Source of the DNA: Methanocella conradii HZ254
Lineage (GTDB): Archaea > Halobacteriota > Methanocellia > Methanocellales > Methanocellaceae
Assembly (NCBI RefSeq): GCF_000251105.1
Contig: NC_017034.1
Span: 248,001 to 312,000 of the forward strand
DNA length: 64,000 bases
Direction of reading: 5' to 3'
Shown: piece after piece, positions 27,152-35,840 of the stretch
Numbering within the stretch: the first letter of the stretch is position 1
Layout: every line of letters starts with the position of its first letter
The notes under the pieces: generated by a model
The model's input: only the letters and a program-made list of their open reading frames with translations
Database searches by the model: none
What the model was told of the DNA's origin: nothing
Program-made: the position numbers and the translations under genes

Positions 27152-28360
27152 ATGGAGCTTATACCCATAAAATACAAAGACGTTATGGCGCTGTTGTCAT
27201 TATCGCTGGTCGGCTTTACCGCATCCTTCACCGGCCACCTCATATCTTCCAATCTCGGGAACTATATGGGGTCGTTCGGCTCCAGCATGACAGCAATAGG
27301 ATTAGTAATCGGCTCGCTCGCCATAGCAGAGGTGCTATTTAAAACCCCGTTCGGCATACTCTCAGACCGTTATGGGAAGCTGAAGCTCATGCTGGGAGGC
27401 CTGGCGCTCCTGGCCATCATCTCCATGATGTTCCCCCTTTTTAAGGACCCGGCGGCGCTCTTCACAATAAGGTTCATGCAGGGGGTCGCCATAGCAGCGT
27501 TCTCCACCACCTCGACGGCCATGGTGGCCGACCTTTTCACCGACCGCAAGGGCGAGGCTATGGGCACCTACAACTCGCTGAAGGGGGCCGGCTATGCCCT
27601 CGGGCCCATCCTGGGCGGCCTCGTCACCCAGTACTTCAACTTCTTCGACACCTTCCTGCTGTGCGCCGCCGCCTCGGCAACCGTGCTCGTGCTCTGCCTG
27701 GTCGCGGTCAAGGAAAGCTTCACCCCGCCGAAAAAGAGGCGGTCTGTGGGCCTCATGCTCAAGGAGAGCAACAGGCTGGATTACGTAAGCTGCTATTTCA
27801 TAGGCATGAGCGGGATGCTGGCGTTCTACTCCATAATATCGTTCCTGCCCGTGTATGGGACGATAAACGGCATAGGGGCGGGAGTCACCGGCGCCATACT
27901 TGGAGTGCAGGCCGTAGTCTACGTGCTCGCCCAGTACTACTCCGGCAAGGCCGCCGATAAATACGGCTCTCGCCTGCCGATCATGATAGGCTCGGTCCTG
28001 CTGGCTGCGGGGATACTATTAATTGCGCTGGTACCGAGCCCTCTGGCCTGGGGAGTGGCCGTGATACTGTCCGGCCTCGGCATATCGGCCCTATGGGTGG
28101 TCTCGAACTCCTATCTAGCCTACGCAGCCCCGGCGGCGCTCATGGGGACTGTCATGGGATTATCGGGCACCTTCAAAGAGGTCGGCGATGGCGGCGGCCC
28201 TATACTGATAGGCTTCCTCGGCGACTGGATCGGGCTGAAGGGCGCATTCCTATGCATATTAATATTCCTCGCCCTGTCCTTCATCCTTGCGCTCACGCTA
28301 GACAATGGCGTAGGGCAGAAGAGCGAAGCCAAAACAATCGAGGCCATAAAAGCCCGCTGA
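27152..28360 (+). CDS. Major facilitator superfamily transporter
   Basis: A 402-aa membrane protein with about 12 TM helices. The MFS loop 2-3 motif is seen as FGILSDRYGKLKLM and its second-half counterpart as YSGKAADKYGSRLPIM. The substrate cannot be read from the sequence. Its location between the moeA pair and tfx/fdhD makes a link to molybdenum or formate metabolism possible but unproven. A palindrome overlaps its promoter. The 3' end faces tfx, 13 nt away. Confidence 0.88.
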   Translation: MELIPIKYKDVMALLSLSLVGFTASFTGHLISSNLGNYMGSFGSSMTAIGLVIGSLAIAEVLFKTPFGILSDRYGKLKLMLGGLALLAIISMMFPLFKDPAALFTIRFMQGVAIAAFSTTSTAMVADLFTDRKGEAMGTYNSLKGAGYALGPILGGLVTQYFNFFDTFLLCAAASATVLVLCLVAVKESFTPPKKRRSVGLMLKESNRLDYVSCYFIGMSGMLAFYSIISFLPVYGTINGIGAGVTGAILGVQAVVYVLAQYYSGKAADKYGSRLPIMIGSVLLAAGILLIALVPSPLAWGVAVILSGLGISALWVVSNSYLAYAAPAALMGTVMGLSGTFKEVGDGGGPILIGFLGDWIGLKGAFLCILIFLALSFILALTLDNGVGQKSEAKTIEAIKAR

Positions 28361-28373
28361 AACGCCCGGACGA

Positions 28374-28781
28374 CTAAAGGATGCTCACCTCGCCCGCGTC
28401 CGTGATGTCTATCTCCATGTCTTCCGTGAGCGTGCGGTTGGAAATGATGCTCCCCTTTTCCTTTTTGATGCGGGTGATGAGGTCAAGGGAGTTCGATTTA
28501 ACGTGGATGCCAGCCCTGTCAGCCTCCGCGAACACCACTTCGGGTACCTTGATCACGTCCGTGCCCTTCTTTATCATCACCCTCACGGGGGATACGATGC
28601 TCTCCCACTCCTTGAGGGTCTCCCTGGAGCGGTCTATGTTCTCCCTGGCCCTCTTCTCGATGAGGCTCACGTTCGCCCTGGTGGTCTTTATCCTGCGGGC
28701 TATCTCCTCCTGCGTCATGCCAGCCTGCCTCAGGCGGAGCACCATGACCTGCCTCTTCGTGAGGAATGATTTAATAGCCAT
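28374..28781 (-). CDS. tfx: Tfx-family DNA-binding transcriptional regulator
   Basis: A 135-aa regulator with an N-terminal helix-turn-helix (LTKRQVMVLRLRQAGMTQEE, then IARRIKTTRANVSLIEKRA) and the acidic C-terminal domain characteristic of Tfx. Tfx was described in Methanothermobacter as a protein binding downstream of the fmdECB promoter of molybdenum formylmethanofuran dehydrogenase. Here it is divergent from fdhD, with a 49-nt shared spacer, and next to moeA genes, which fits regulation of Mo-dependent one-carbon enzymes. Confidence 0.93.
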   Translation of the reverse strand: MAIKSFLTKRQVMVLRLRQAGMTQEEIARRIKTTRANVSLIEKRARENIDRSRETLKEWESIVSPVRVMIKKGTDVIKVPEVVFAEADRAGIHVKSNSLDLITRIKKEKGSIISNRTLTEDMEIDITDAGEVSIL

Positions 28782-28830
28782 CAGACATTGTTATGTTTCG
28801 ATTATACTATATATTTTAGGTTTGAGCGAT
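28782..28830. promoter_or_regulatory. Bidirectional tfx-fdhD promoter
   Basis: The 49-nt spacer holds one AT-rich core (ATTATACTATATATTTTAGG), with TATA-like sequence readable on both strands. fdhD would be leaderless or nearly so. Tfx binding here would couple its own expression to fdhD. Confidence 0.5.
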
Positions 28831-29583
28831 ATGGATACTGTGAGAGAGTACGACTCCGTTAAAATCACCAGGCGGGGGAGGGAGCCGGCACGAGACCAGG
28901 TCATGGTCGAGGCCACCATCGACCTTCTGGTGAATGGCACGCGGCTATCCTCAATCGTGACCACGCCCGAGATGCACCGCGAACTCGTGGTGGGGTATCT
29001 CATCACCGAGGGGGCGATCTCGTCCATGAACGATGTCCAGGGTATAGAGCAGGACGGCAATAAGGTGGATGTGAAGATAAAAAATTTTGAGCACTTCAAC
29101 CTCTGGTACGAGCTCCGCTCCTCCGGGTGTATAGGGATAAACTGGGAGCACCGTGACGAAGACCTGTTTTTGCCGATTGGCCAGAGGTTTGATATTGATA
29201 TCATTTTGGATAGCCTTGGCTATCTTTATTCAGATATCCACAAAAAAACCAGGGGCGCCCATACCGCATGCCTGGTAGACGCTGGCGGCGAGATGAGGTA
29301 CAGGGCGCTGGACGTGGGAAGACACAATGCCATCGACAAGGTGGTGGGGGCGGCGGCCCTGGCGGGCGAGGACGTGACAAAGATGTTTTTGCTCTCGTCG
29401 GGCAGGCAGCCCGCTGGCATGGTCATGAAGGCGGCCAGGGCGGGCATACCGCTCGTGGTGTCGAAGGCAGCGCCCATAAGCTCAGGGATAGAGAGCGCCC
29501 GGCGCGCCAACCTGACCCTGGCGTGCTTCGCGGACGGGGAAAAGGTCAAGGCGTTCTCATGCCCGGAGAGGATTGTCTCTTAA
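28831..29583 (+). CDS. fdhD: Formate dehydrogenase sulfurtransferase FdhD
   Basis: FdhD passes sulfur from a cysteine desulfurase to the molybdenum cofactor of formate dehydrogenase. The 250-aa protein shows TTPEMHRELVVGYLITEGAI, the Cys-containing loop SSGCIG (one Cys, where E. coli has CxxC), DVGRHNAIDKVVGAA, LSSGRQPAGMVMKAARAG and SKAAPISSGIESARRANLTL. I start at ATG 28831, in the divergent promoter spacer; the frame stays open further upstream only as antisense of tfx. The 3' end overlaps the convergent HMG-CoA reductase gene by 38 nt. No fdhAB gene is in view. Confidence 0.94.
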   Translation: MDTVREYDSVKITRRGREPARDQVMVEATIDLLVNGTRLSSIVTTPEMHRELVVGYLITEGAISSMNDVQGIEQDGNKVDVKIKNFEHFNLWYELRSSGCIGINWEHRDEDLFLPIGQRFDIDIILDSLGYLYSDIHKKTRGAHTACLVDAGGEMRYRALDVGRHNAIDKVVGAAALAGEDVTKMFLLSSGRQPAGMVMKAARAGIPLVVSKAAPISSGIESARRANLTLACFADGEKVKAFSCPERIVS

Positions 29584-30838
29584 ACTGCTCAAGGAGCTCC
29601 TTCGCCCTGTCCGCCCTTACCTTCTTCTCCCTTACCATGGCCTCGGCCACCTTATCTATTAGCTCGCCTGTGGCGCCTGCCTGGATGGCCACGTTCCTGG
29701 AGTGTAGCTGCATGTGGCCGCGCTGGATGCCCTCGGTTGCGAGCGCCCTCAGCGCCGCGAAGTTTTGGGCGAGGCCTACGGCGGCCATGACCTCCCCCAG
29801 CTCGGTGGCGGTCTTGACCCCGAGTATTTTCACGTTGGCCCTTGCCGTGGGGTGGGAAGCCGTCGCGCCTCCGACAAGGCCCACCGCCAGGGGAATCTCG
29901 ATGGTCCCCACTAAATCGCCATCCGCGTTCTTTTCGTATGCGGTGAGAGGCCTGTATGTGCCCGTGATGGCGGCGTAGGCGTGCGCCCCCGCCTCTATGG
30001 CCCTGGTGTCGTTGCCGGTGGCCAGCGTCACCGCGCTGATGCCATTCATGATGCCCTTGTTGTGCGTGGCAGCCCTGTAGGGGTCCGCCAGGGCGAACTC
30101 GTACGCCTTTATTATGCCATCTACTACCTCCTCGCCGCCTATGGCCTCTTTCGCGAACACCGCCCTCGCCCTCATGAGGCGCCTGTCCGCCAGGTTAGAG
30201 ATGATGCGTAAATATACTCTACCGCCTGTAGCCTTCTCTATGTACGGTGCCACCGTCTCGGCCATCGTGTTGACCGCGTTCGCGCCCATGGCGTCCCGAC
30301 AGTCCACGATGAGGTGGACGACCAGTATGGGCCCGTGGGGCGTGTCCTTGACGTAAGCCTCCACGTCCTTGCAGCCCCCTCCGAACTTCACTAGAATGGG
30401 GTCGACAGCATTGGCCATCTCCATTATCTTCTCCTTCTCGGCCAGCACCACGAACCTGGCGCTATACGGGTCCTTGACGCCGGTGACCTGTATGAGGCCG
30501 CGCATGAAGGGGCCGGTGCTGCTTGTCTGGAAGCCGCCCTTCTCCCTGGCCATCCTGGCCGCGTTAGATGCGGCCGCTATCACGGACGGCTCCTCGATGG
30601 CCATGGGGATCAAGTAATCCTTGCCATTTATTAGAAAGTTCACCGCCACCCCTAACGGGATGGGCATCACCCCTATGACGTTTTCCACCATGCGGTCGAC
30701 CTGCTCGTACTTCAGCGCCCCGGTCGAGCTAATTATTGATGCCTCCTCGTCCGATAGCCCTGCGAATTCTTTGACCGCGTTCAGCCGCTCCTGTGGCGAT
30801 AGCCTGTAGAATCCCGATATCCTGGAAGTCTTCTCCAT
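29546..30838 (-). CDS. Hydroxymethylglutaryl-CoA reductase, class II
   Basis: HMG-CoA reductase of the class II type (Pseudomonas mevalonii-like), 430 aa. Catalytic residues are visible: Glu in MAIEEPSVIAAAS, Lys in ATHNKGIMNG, Asp in GNDTRAIEAGAH and His in MQLHSRNVA. Class II enzymes were first called degradative, but in several archaea this form is the only one and makes mevalonate for ether lipids; that role is the likely one here. Complete, with a 38-nt overlap with fdhD. Confidence 0.94.
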   Translation of the reverse strand: MEKTSRISGFYRLSPQERLNAVKEFAGLSDEEASIISSTGALKYEQVDRMVENVIGVMPIPLGVAVNFLINGKDYLIPMAIEEPSVIAAASNAARMAREKGGFQTSSTGPFMRGLIQVTGVKDPYSARFVVLAEKEKIMEMANAVDPILVKFGGGCKDVEAYVKDTPHGPILVVHLIVDCRDAMGANAVNTMAETVAPYIEKATGGRVYLRIISNLADRRLMRARAVFAKEAIGGEEVVDGIIKAYEFALADPYRAATHNKGIMNGISAVTLATGNDTRAIEAGAHAYAAITGTYRPLTAYEKNADGDLVGTIEIPLAVGLVGGATASHPTARANVKILGVKTATELGEVMAAVGLAQNFAALRALATEGIQRGHMQLHSRNVAIQAGATGELIDKVAEAMVREKKVRADRAKELLEQFKRQSSPGMRTP

Positions 30839-30941
30839 CTTGGTGTCTCCTCTTAGGATGCATGTGCTTCAATGGTTAAAAACCTAATCGTGTTGCGGTA
30901 GCGCATCTTCTACTTCTAAGACTAAACCATCTGCTCGACCA

Positions 30942-31586
30942 TCACTTATTCATGCTAAAGCACGACGCCAGGTCGGGGCGCTTAATGGCACGAAGCCTAT
31001 CCTTCAAAAGCTTCCTTAAGTGCTCGACCTCTCCCTTCTTGGCGCTAATCGGGGCTATCCTGTCAAGCCAGTTCGTCCACGGGGGGTTAAAGCCCAGCCG
31101 AAGCACGATATCGTCGAGCACCATGTCCCGCTCCCGCTCATAGATGTTATCGATCTTGTTGACGGCCACGATCACCGGTATGCCCAGGTCCTTCAAAAAG
31201 CTAAAAAGCTCGACGTCAATGGGCACCTCCCCCCTGGCAGTCCATCTATCCACGACCTCCGAGAAGGACTTTGCATCCACCACCTGCACGGCGCACAATA
31301 TGCGGGGCGCGTTATCCTCGAAGTATTTTACGATGAGGTCCCTTATCCTCTCCTGCTTTTTGTAGTCTACGCCTTTCATGTAGCCATAGCCGGGCATGTC
31401 GGTAACCAATAGGTCCCCGAACTTGTAGTAGTTCGGCCTCTGCGTGACTCCGGGCCGCCTTCCCACGCGGACCTTAATGCCTATGAGCCGCCTCATGAGG
31501 GTGGACTTGCCCACGTTGGAGCGGCCTATGAAGACTATCTCGTGCTTCGCCTCGACGTGCTCGAAGTTTAGGCCTGCCAGCGACAT
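30942..31586 (-). CDS. engB: GTP-binding protein EngB (YihA/YsxC family)
   Basis: Small Ras-like GTPase, 214 aa, linked in bacteria to large-subunit ribosome assembly. G1 is GRSNVGKST, G3 DMPGYG, G4 NKID and G5 in PISAKKG. The ATG at 31586 is chosen over the TTG at 31589. Archaeal members exist in several methanogens; the role there is inferred. Confidence 0.93.
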   Translation of the reverse strand: MSLAGLNFEHVEAKHEIVFIGRSNVGKSTLMRRLIGIKVRVGRRPGVTQRPNYYKFGDLLVTDMPGYGYMKGVDYKKQERIRDLIVKYFEDNAPRILCAVQVVDAKSFSEVVDRWTARGEVPIDVELFSFLKDLGIPVIVAVNKIDNIYERERDMVLDDIVLRLGFNPPWTNWLDRIAPISAKKGEVEHLRKLLKDRLRAIKRPDLASCFSMNK

Positions 31587-31662
31587 CAACAGACATAAGG
31601 CAGCAGGTAAAAGTAAACTTATCGGGGCTTCATTTTTTATCCCTGGCCCGGGATTTTTTAAT

Positions 31663-31812
31663 ATGGCTTATAAGGCCTGCAGGCGGAGGCGAAGGAAAGA
31701 GGGCGAGCCAATTCAATACGTGCCTCCCGAGGAAAGGAAAACGGTCGTGGAGTCGCCGGCCAGGGAAGAGCCCAGCATGGGGAAAGAAGGCGGGGAGCCC
31801 CAGCAGGTATAG
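31663..31812 (+). CDS. Hypothetical 49-aa basic/acidic protein
   Basis: Small ORF starting MAYKACRRRRRKEGEPIQYV and rich in Arg, Glu and Pro, with no recognised domain. A TATA-like TTCATTTTTTATCC at 31629-31642 is placed for a leaderless mRNA, and an AT step directly precedes the ATG. Codon choice is like neighbouring genes, but the size makes the call uncertain. It could be an unfolded nucleic-acid-binding peptide, or not a gene. Confidence 0.4.
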   Translation: MAYKACRRRRRKEGEPIQYVPPEERKTVVESPAREEPSMGKEGGEPQQV

Positions 31813-31827
31813 GAAAGAATGAAAGGG

Positions 31828-31995
31828 CTACCAGAGCCGCCCGAAGTACAGGTTGAGGCCCCAGACCATGGCGCCGAATATTATGGCGGCGGCGATCACG
31901 AAAAGCGGGTCGATCTTGATTGCGGACTCCTCGGCCTCGAAGTACCTCATGATGCCGGCCGACGACATCAATCCGCTGGTGTCTTTTTTAGCCAT
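31828..31995 (-). CDS. Protein translocase subunit Sec61-beta (SecG)
   Basis: A 55-aa single-TM subunit of the archaeal Sec translocon. The family hallmark SSAGIMRYFEAEE leads into KIDP and then one TM helix (LFVIAAAIIFGAMVWGLNLY). A strong ribosome binding site, GGAGG, lies 7 nt before the ATG. The gene is short and easily missed in ORF calling. SecD and SecF are at 14866-17137. Confidence 0.95.
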   Translation of the reverse strand: MAKKDTSGLMSSAGIMRYFEAEESAIKIDPLFVIAAAIIFGAMVWGLNLYFGRLW

Positions 31996-32133
31996 TATTT
32001 TTTCCTCCGTACTATACGATACGTGAGGTATGATATATACGTTACTCCGGCAAACGTGCCAATACTTGGCCTCTAGCCGTATTTTCTCCTTCTTTGAGAA
32101 GCCTTATTAACCCCTGGGGAGATTTAGTCTCTG

Positions 32134-33216
32134 ATGCAGGGCGAATATACGATTTCGGGCATTATGATATATGGGGAGGAGTTCGAGGTAAGGGAGGGAT
32201 ACGTCGTCGTGGAGGGCTCGAGGATAAAGGAGGTCGGATTCGAGCGATGTGACTCCCCCATTGAGGGCCTGATATGCCCTGCCTTCGTCAATGCCCACAC
32301 TCACGTGGGCGACTCTATAGCCAAGGACCTCCCATTTTTGCCTCTCTTAGAGCTTGTGGCCCCGCCGGATGGGCTGAAGCACCGTATCCTGAACGCCGCC
32401 TCGAGGAGTGCCATCGCGGATGGAATGCGCTCGGCGCTCGACGCGATGCGAAGGACTGGCGCCTGCCACTTCATAGACTTCAGGGAAGGCGGAGTACAGG
32501 GGTCGTCACTGCTAAAAGGCCTCGCCGGCGGAAAGGCAACCGTGCTCGGCAGGCTGGCGCCTGAAGACTCCGTCGAAGAACTGCTAAGCGTGGCCGACGG
32601 CGTCGGCATAAGCAGCGCGAGAGACCTTCCGGCGGAAGCCCTGCATGCCATCGTAGAAAAGGCGAAAAAAAGCCGCAAAATAATCGGTATCCACGCGGGC
32701 GAGTTAAATAGAAACGATATAGATAACGCGATAGAAATCATGCCTGACTTTCTAGTGCACATGACCCAGGCCACCGCATCCGACATGAGAAGAGTCGCTG
32801 ACCATGGCATACCGGTGGTGGTCTGTCCCAGGTCTAACGCCGTAACTGGCGTAGGGCTTCCCCCTGTAAAACAGATGAGAGAGGCGGGGATAACGCTGGC
32901 GCTGGGCACCGATAACGTCATGATGAACTCGCCCGACATGTTCAGGGAGATGGAGTGGGCAGACAAGCTCTTCCTTCATGACGACGCCTACGCCCTAAGA
33001 ATGGCCACGCTTAACGCGGCAAGGCTTGCCCGCCTTAATAAGGGCGCGCTCAAGCCAGGCATGGACGCAGACCTCCTGGTATTTAACCTGGACTCCGATA
33101 CTTTTAAGTCCTCGCAGAATCTCTTAAGCACCATAGTCAGGCGCGCAGGGCCCGACGACATCAGCTATTTTATAGAAGAGGGGAAAGCATGGCGGAACTG
33201 TTCAAGAAAATATTGA
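32134..33216 (+). CDS. Amidohydrolase-superfamily protein (metal-dependent deaminase/hydrolase)
   Basis: A 360-aa enzyme of the cytosine deaminase/SsnA-like branch. Metal ligands are visible: HTH in FVNAHTHVGDS, His in IGIHAGE, His in FLVHMTQ and Asp in LALGTDNVMM. The composite beta-sandwich is formed by residues 1-50 and the C-terminus. Nucleobase, adenosylhomocysteine or related deamination are possible; the substrate cannot be assigned. It overlaps the start of the following Usp gene by 28 nt. Confidence 0.85.
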   Translation: MQGEYTISGIMIYGEEFEVREGYVVVEGSRIKEVGFERCDSPIEGLICPAFVNAHTHVGDSIAKDLPFLPLLELVAPPDGLKHRILNAASRSAIADGMRSALDAMRRTGACHFIDFREGGVQGSSLLKGLAGGKATVLGRLAPEDSVEELLSVADGVGISSARDLPAEALHAIVEKAKKSRKIIGIHAGELNRNDIDNAIEIMPDFLVHMTQATASDMRRVADHGIPVVVCPRSNAVTGVGLPPVKQMREAGITLALGTDNVMMNSPDMFREMEWADKLFLHDDAYALRMATLNAARLARLNKGALKPGMDADLLVFNLDSDTFKSSQNLLSTIVRRAGPDDISYFIEEGKAWRNCSRKY

Positions 33217-33629
33217 TAGCGACGGACGGCTCGAAGCGGACGCAGGAAGCCGTCGAGATGGGGCTAAAGCTGGCAAGGGAGCACGGCTCAAAAGTGTATG
33301 CCGTATACGTAGTGGACACCGTGACGTTCACATCCATACCCATGGACGTTACGTGGGAGAACATGTACCAGCTCTTGAAGGACGAGGGGGAGGATGCCGT
33401 CAAGGCAGTAAAGGACGCGGCGCCCGACGTGGACGTGGAGACCCACGTTCTCGAGGGCAACCCGGCGGTCGAGATAACGAGGTTCGCCGGGGAAAAGGGC
33501 GTCGATCTTATAGTAATGGGCACGCTGGGGAAGAGCGGCATCGACAGGCTACTTCTTGGCAGCACGGCCGAGAAGGTCATCAGGATAGCAAATTGCCCCG
33601 TACTAGTGATAAAGAGCAGCAAAAAATAG
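33189..33629 (+). CDS. Universal stress protein (UspA family)
   Basis: A 146-aa Usp with KILIATDGSKRTQEAVEMGL at the start and the ATP-binding signature GTLGKSGIDRLLLGSTAEKV near the end. A GAGGGG element lies 6 nt before the ATG. It overlaps the amidohydrolase gene and is followed by the CBS protein, which has its own TATA box. Confidence 0.93.
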   Translation: MAELFKKILIATDGSKRTQEAVEMGLKLAREHGSKVYAVYVVDTVTFTSIPMDVTWENMYQLLKDEGEDAVKAVKDAAPDVDVETHVLEGNPAVEITRFAGEKGVDLIVMGTLGKSGIDRLLLGSTAEKVIRIANCPVLVIKSSKK

Positions 33630-33633
33630 CCGG

Positions 33634-33648
33634 TAAAATATAAATATT
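33634..33648 (+). promoter_or_regulatory. TATA box of the CBS-domain gene
   Basis: AAAATATAAATATTA predicts transcription near 33668, which favours the ATG at 33673 over the one at 33649 that abuts the TATA box. Confidence 0.5.
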
Positions 33649-33672
33649 ATGAAGGAGCCTTCGAGGGATGTT

Positions 33673-34521
33673 ATGAAGCAATCATTGACCGTTGACGATA
33701 TCATGATCAAAAACGTCAAGAGCATCGAGATACCTGGGTCCCGTGACGATGTGCTCGAACTCATGCAGAAGGAGCACATCTCCGCCGTGCCGGTCGTGAA
33801 GGAGGGCACCTTGATGGGGATAATCACGAGGATAGACCTCCTGAAGCATCCAACCGAGGAGCAGATAGCGATGCTTATGACGAGGGACCCGGTGACGATC
33901 ACCCCGGATGCCCCTATCTCAGAGGCCGCCCGCATCCTGCTTATGACGGGCCTTCGCAGGCTTCCTGTGGTCGTGAAGGGCAAGCTTGTCGGCATCGTGA
34001 CGGTCGCCGACATCGTGGGCGCCATCGGCCAGATGGACATCAACGAGCCCATTAAGGCCTACGTGAAGGATGGCATAGTGGCCGTGTGGGAGGAGACGCC
34101 GGTCAACGTGGTGAGCGAGATCATAAGGCTTTCAAAGCACGACGCGCTGCCCGTGCTCAACAGCAAGGGCGAGCTTACCGGCATCATCACCATCACCGAT
34201 CTGATAAATATGAGCCGTATCGAGGACTCGGTGGAGAAGTCCGACATGTCCTCCGGGGCGGACGAGGACAAGTGGACGTGGGAGAGCATGCGTGACACGA
34301 TGAGCCTCTACTATGGGGTGTCTCGCATCAAGCTGCCCGACATTCCCGTGAAGAACGTGATGGTCAAGGAAGTCATCACGGCGTTCCACAAGACCCCTGT
34401 GTCGGACTGTGCCCGGAAGATGAGGCGTAACCGCATCGAGCAGGTGCCCGTCATAACGGCGGATAATAAGCTGGATGGCCTCCTGCTTGATAGGGACCTG
34501 CTTTCCGTGCTCGTCCACTAG
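33673..34521 (+). CDS. Four-CBS-domain protein
   Basis: A 282-aa protein made of four consecutive CBS motifs (two Bateman modules). Each has the VxxxGxLxGIITxxDL type turn: KEGTLMGIITRIDLL, VKGKLVGIVTVADI, SKGELTGIITITDLI and DNKLDGLLLDRDLL. CBS pairs bind adenine nucleotides or SAM and regulate partner proteins. No catalytic domain is attached, so it is probably a stand-alone sensor. Its 3' end overlaps the convergent tiaS gene by 4 nt. Confidence 0.92.
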   Translation: MKQSLTVDDIMIKNVKSIEIPGSRDDVLELMQKEHISAVPVVKEGTLMGIITRIDLLKHPTEEQIAMLMTRDPVTITPDAPISEAARILLMTGLRRLPVVVKGKLVGIVTVADIVGAIGQMDINEPIKAYVKDGIVAVWEETPVNVVSEIIRLSKHDALPVLNSKGELTGIITITDLINMSRIEDSVEKSDMSSGADEDKWTWESMRDTMSLYYGVSRIKLPDIPVKNVMVKEVITAFHKTPVSDCARKMRRNRIEQVPVITADNKLDGLLLDRDLLSVLVH

Positions 34522-35774
34522 CGGCTCGGGTGAAGCTTGCACCAGGGCTCCTTTATTCTTATTATCTGCCTTGCCAGGTGTCTCCTCGCAGACGGGGGCA
34601 CCTCGTAAAGCCCAGGCTCTAGGTCGCGCTCTATCTTTTTGTAAAAGGGCGACGCCTGCCTGGCCCCACAATTCCTGCACCTGTAGCCCTTATCCTTTCC
34701 CGCTGATTCCATGCTCCTGCCGCACGAGAGGCACTTCGGGGGCGTTTTTTTGAAATGCGCCGCAAGCCTGACTACCTCTAGCTTCTCCAGGTTTAGCGTG
34801 TCGCTCTTCACGCTCCCATAGACCCGGACCTCGTCGCCCTTAATCAGCTTTTTGGCTATATCCCTAAAATTCTTGGTGGGCTCGAAGGCGGCGCACTTTA
34901 TCGCGCTCCCGGCCTGCTCGATTTCGAAGAAGACGTGGCCCCCTTCGATTACGTACGGCTCGGCGCTGACGAAGCCTCGCAGGATGTATGACCTGTCGTT
35001 CCTCGCCCCGGCTATGCTGGAGGGGATGAGGTGCATGTCGGTGCCCTGGTTTGTGATAAATACCTGGGAGCGCTCCACCGGCTCGGACTCCAGCATCTTC
35101 TGCGCTTTCAAAAGCACTTCCGGGTCACGTCCCCTGATGCCGTACAACACGGGGTCGGGGGTGTGTGGCGAGAACACGATGACGTCGTTGTGAAGGTCCA
35201 CGTTATCCCATGTGTCCGGATACGTGGCCGCGTCCATGGCGTAGACAGATGCCTTATTTATGTACCTCGGCCTGCCATAGTTCTCTGGCATGCGGTAGGC
35301 GAGGAGCTCGTACGTGTAATCATAAAGCTCTAGGCCGATGGAGGCCAGGGCGCCTATGACCCCCCTGCCATTCTTGTAGCGGTGGACGCGCATGCCATGC
35401 TTTTCCGCCAGCCTGGCCGCCTCATCTATCTCGACCACGTCCCTCACCACCCTCAGAGCGAAGTCTTTAACCTCCTCGGGCACCTCGCCCTGGTAGATGA
35501 CAACCCCAGGGTTTGTGTTCTCGTCGTCAAACCTGGCATACTCCTCGACGGCCTCAACAGCCATTTTCTCCACCTCATCAATCGGGCCCTCGTTTAGCGT
35601 GAGGCACAGCGCGGCATTCCCCCTCGTCTTATACTTAATGTTCGGGTTGAGCCGTATGAGGCGGGGGTAGCCCTTTAAACCAAACATGCTGAGCCGCTCC
35701 GCTAAGACTGCCGCTAGATAGGTCGTACACATTCCCAGCCTGGAGTCGGTGTCATCAATTCCCACGTAAAGCAT
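34518..35774 (-). CDS. tiaS: tRNA(Ile2) 2-agmatinylcytidine synthetase TiaS
   Basis: TiaS modifies C34 of the tRNA-Ile CAU anticodon with agmatine so that it reads AUA. The 418-aa protein starts MLYVGIDDTDSRLGMCTTYL, the kinase-like ATP-binding start of the family. An OB-fold segment follows (residues 275-350), then a C-terminal zinc ribbon (CLSCGRSM ... CRNCGA). Upstream in-frame codons exist, but the conserved start and a clean promoter spacer favour ATG 35774. Divergent from the XRE regulator. Confidence 0.96.
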   Translation of the reverse strand: MLYVGIDDTDSRLGMCTTYLAAVLAERLSMFGLKGYPRLIRLNPNIKYKTRGNAALCLTLNEGPIDEVEKMAVEAVEEYARFDDENTNPGVVIYQGEVPEEVKDFALRVVRDVVEIDEAARLAEKHGMRVHRYKNGRGVIGALASIGLELYDYTYELLAYRMPENYGRPRYINKASVYAMDAATYPDTWDNVDLHNDVIVFSPHTPDPVLYGIRGRDPEVLLKAQKMLESEPVERSQVFITNQGTDMHLIPSSIAGARNDRSYILRGFVSAEPYVIEGGHVFFEIEQAGSAIKCAAFEPTKNFRDIAKKLIKGDEVRVYGSVKSDTLNLEKLEVVRLAAHFKKTPPKCLSCGRSMESAGKDKGYRCRNCGARQASPFYKKIERDLEPGLYEVPPSARRHLARQIIRIKEPWCKLHPSR

Positions 35775-35840
35775 AATCCAAAACGTTTTAATATTAGAAA
35801 AAGTACACATGAATGTTAACAATATAAGTCTTTCGCCATC

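Noticed and set aside
28381..28830. N-terminal extension of the FdhD frame upstream of 28831
   Set aside because: It runs antisense through tfx and lacks similarity to FdhD; the family N-terminus and promoter fit ATG 28831.
31819..32076. Plus-strand 85-aa frame
   Set aside because: It is the antisense of Sec61-beta, which has a strong ribosome binding site and clear family motifs on the minus strand.
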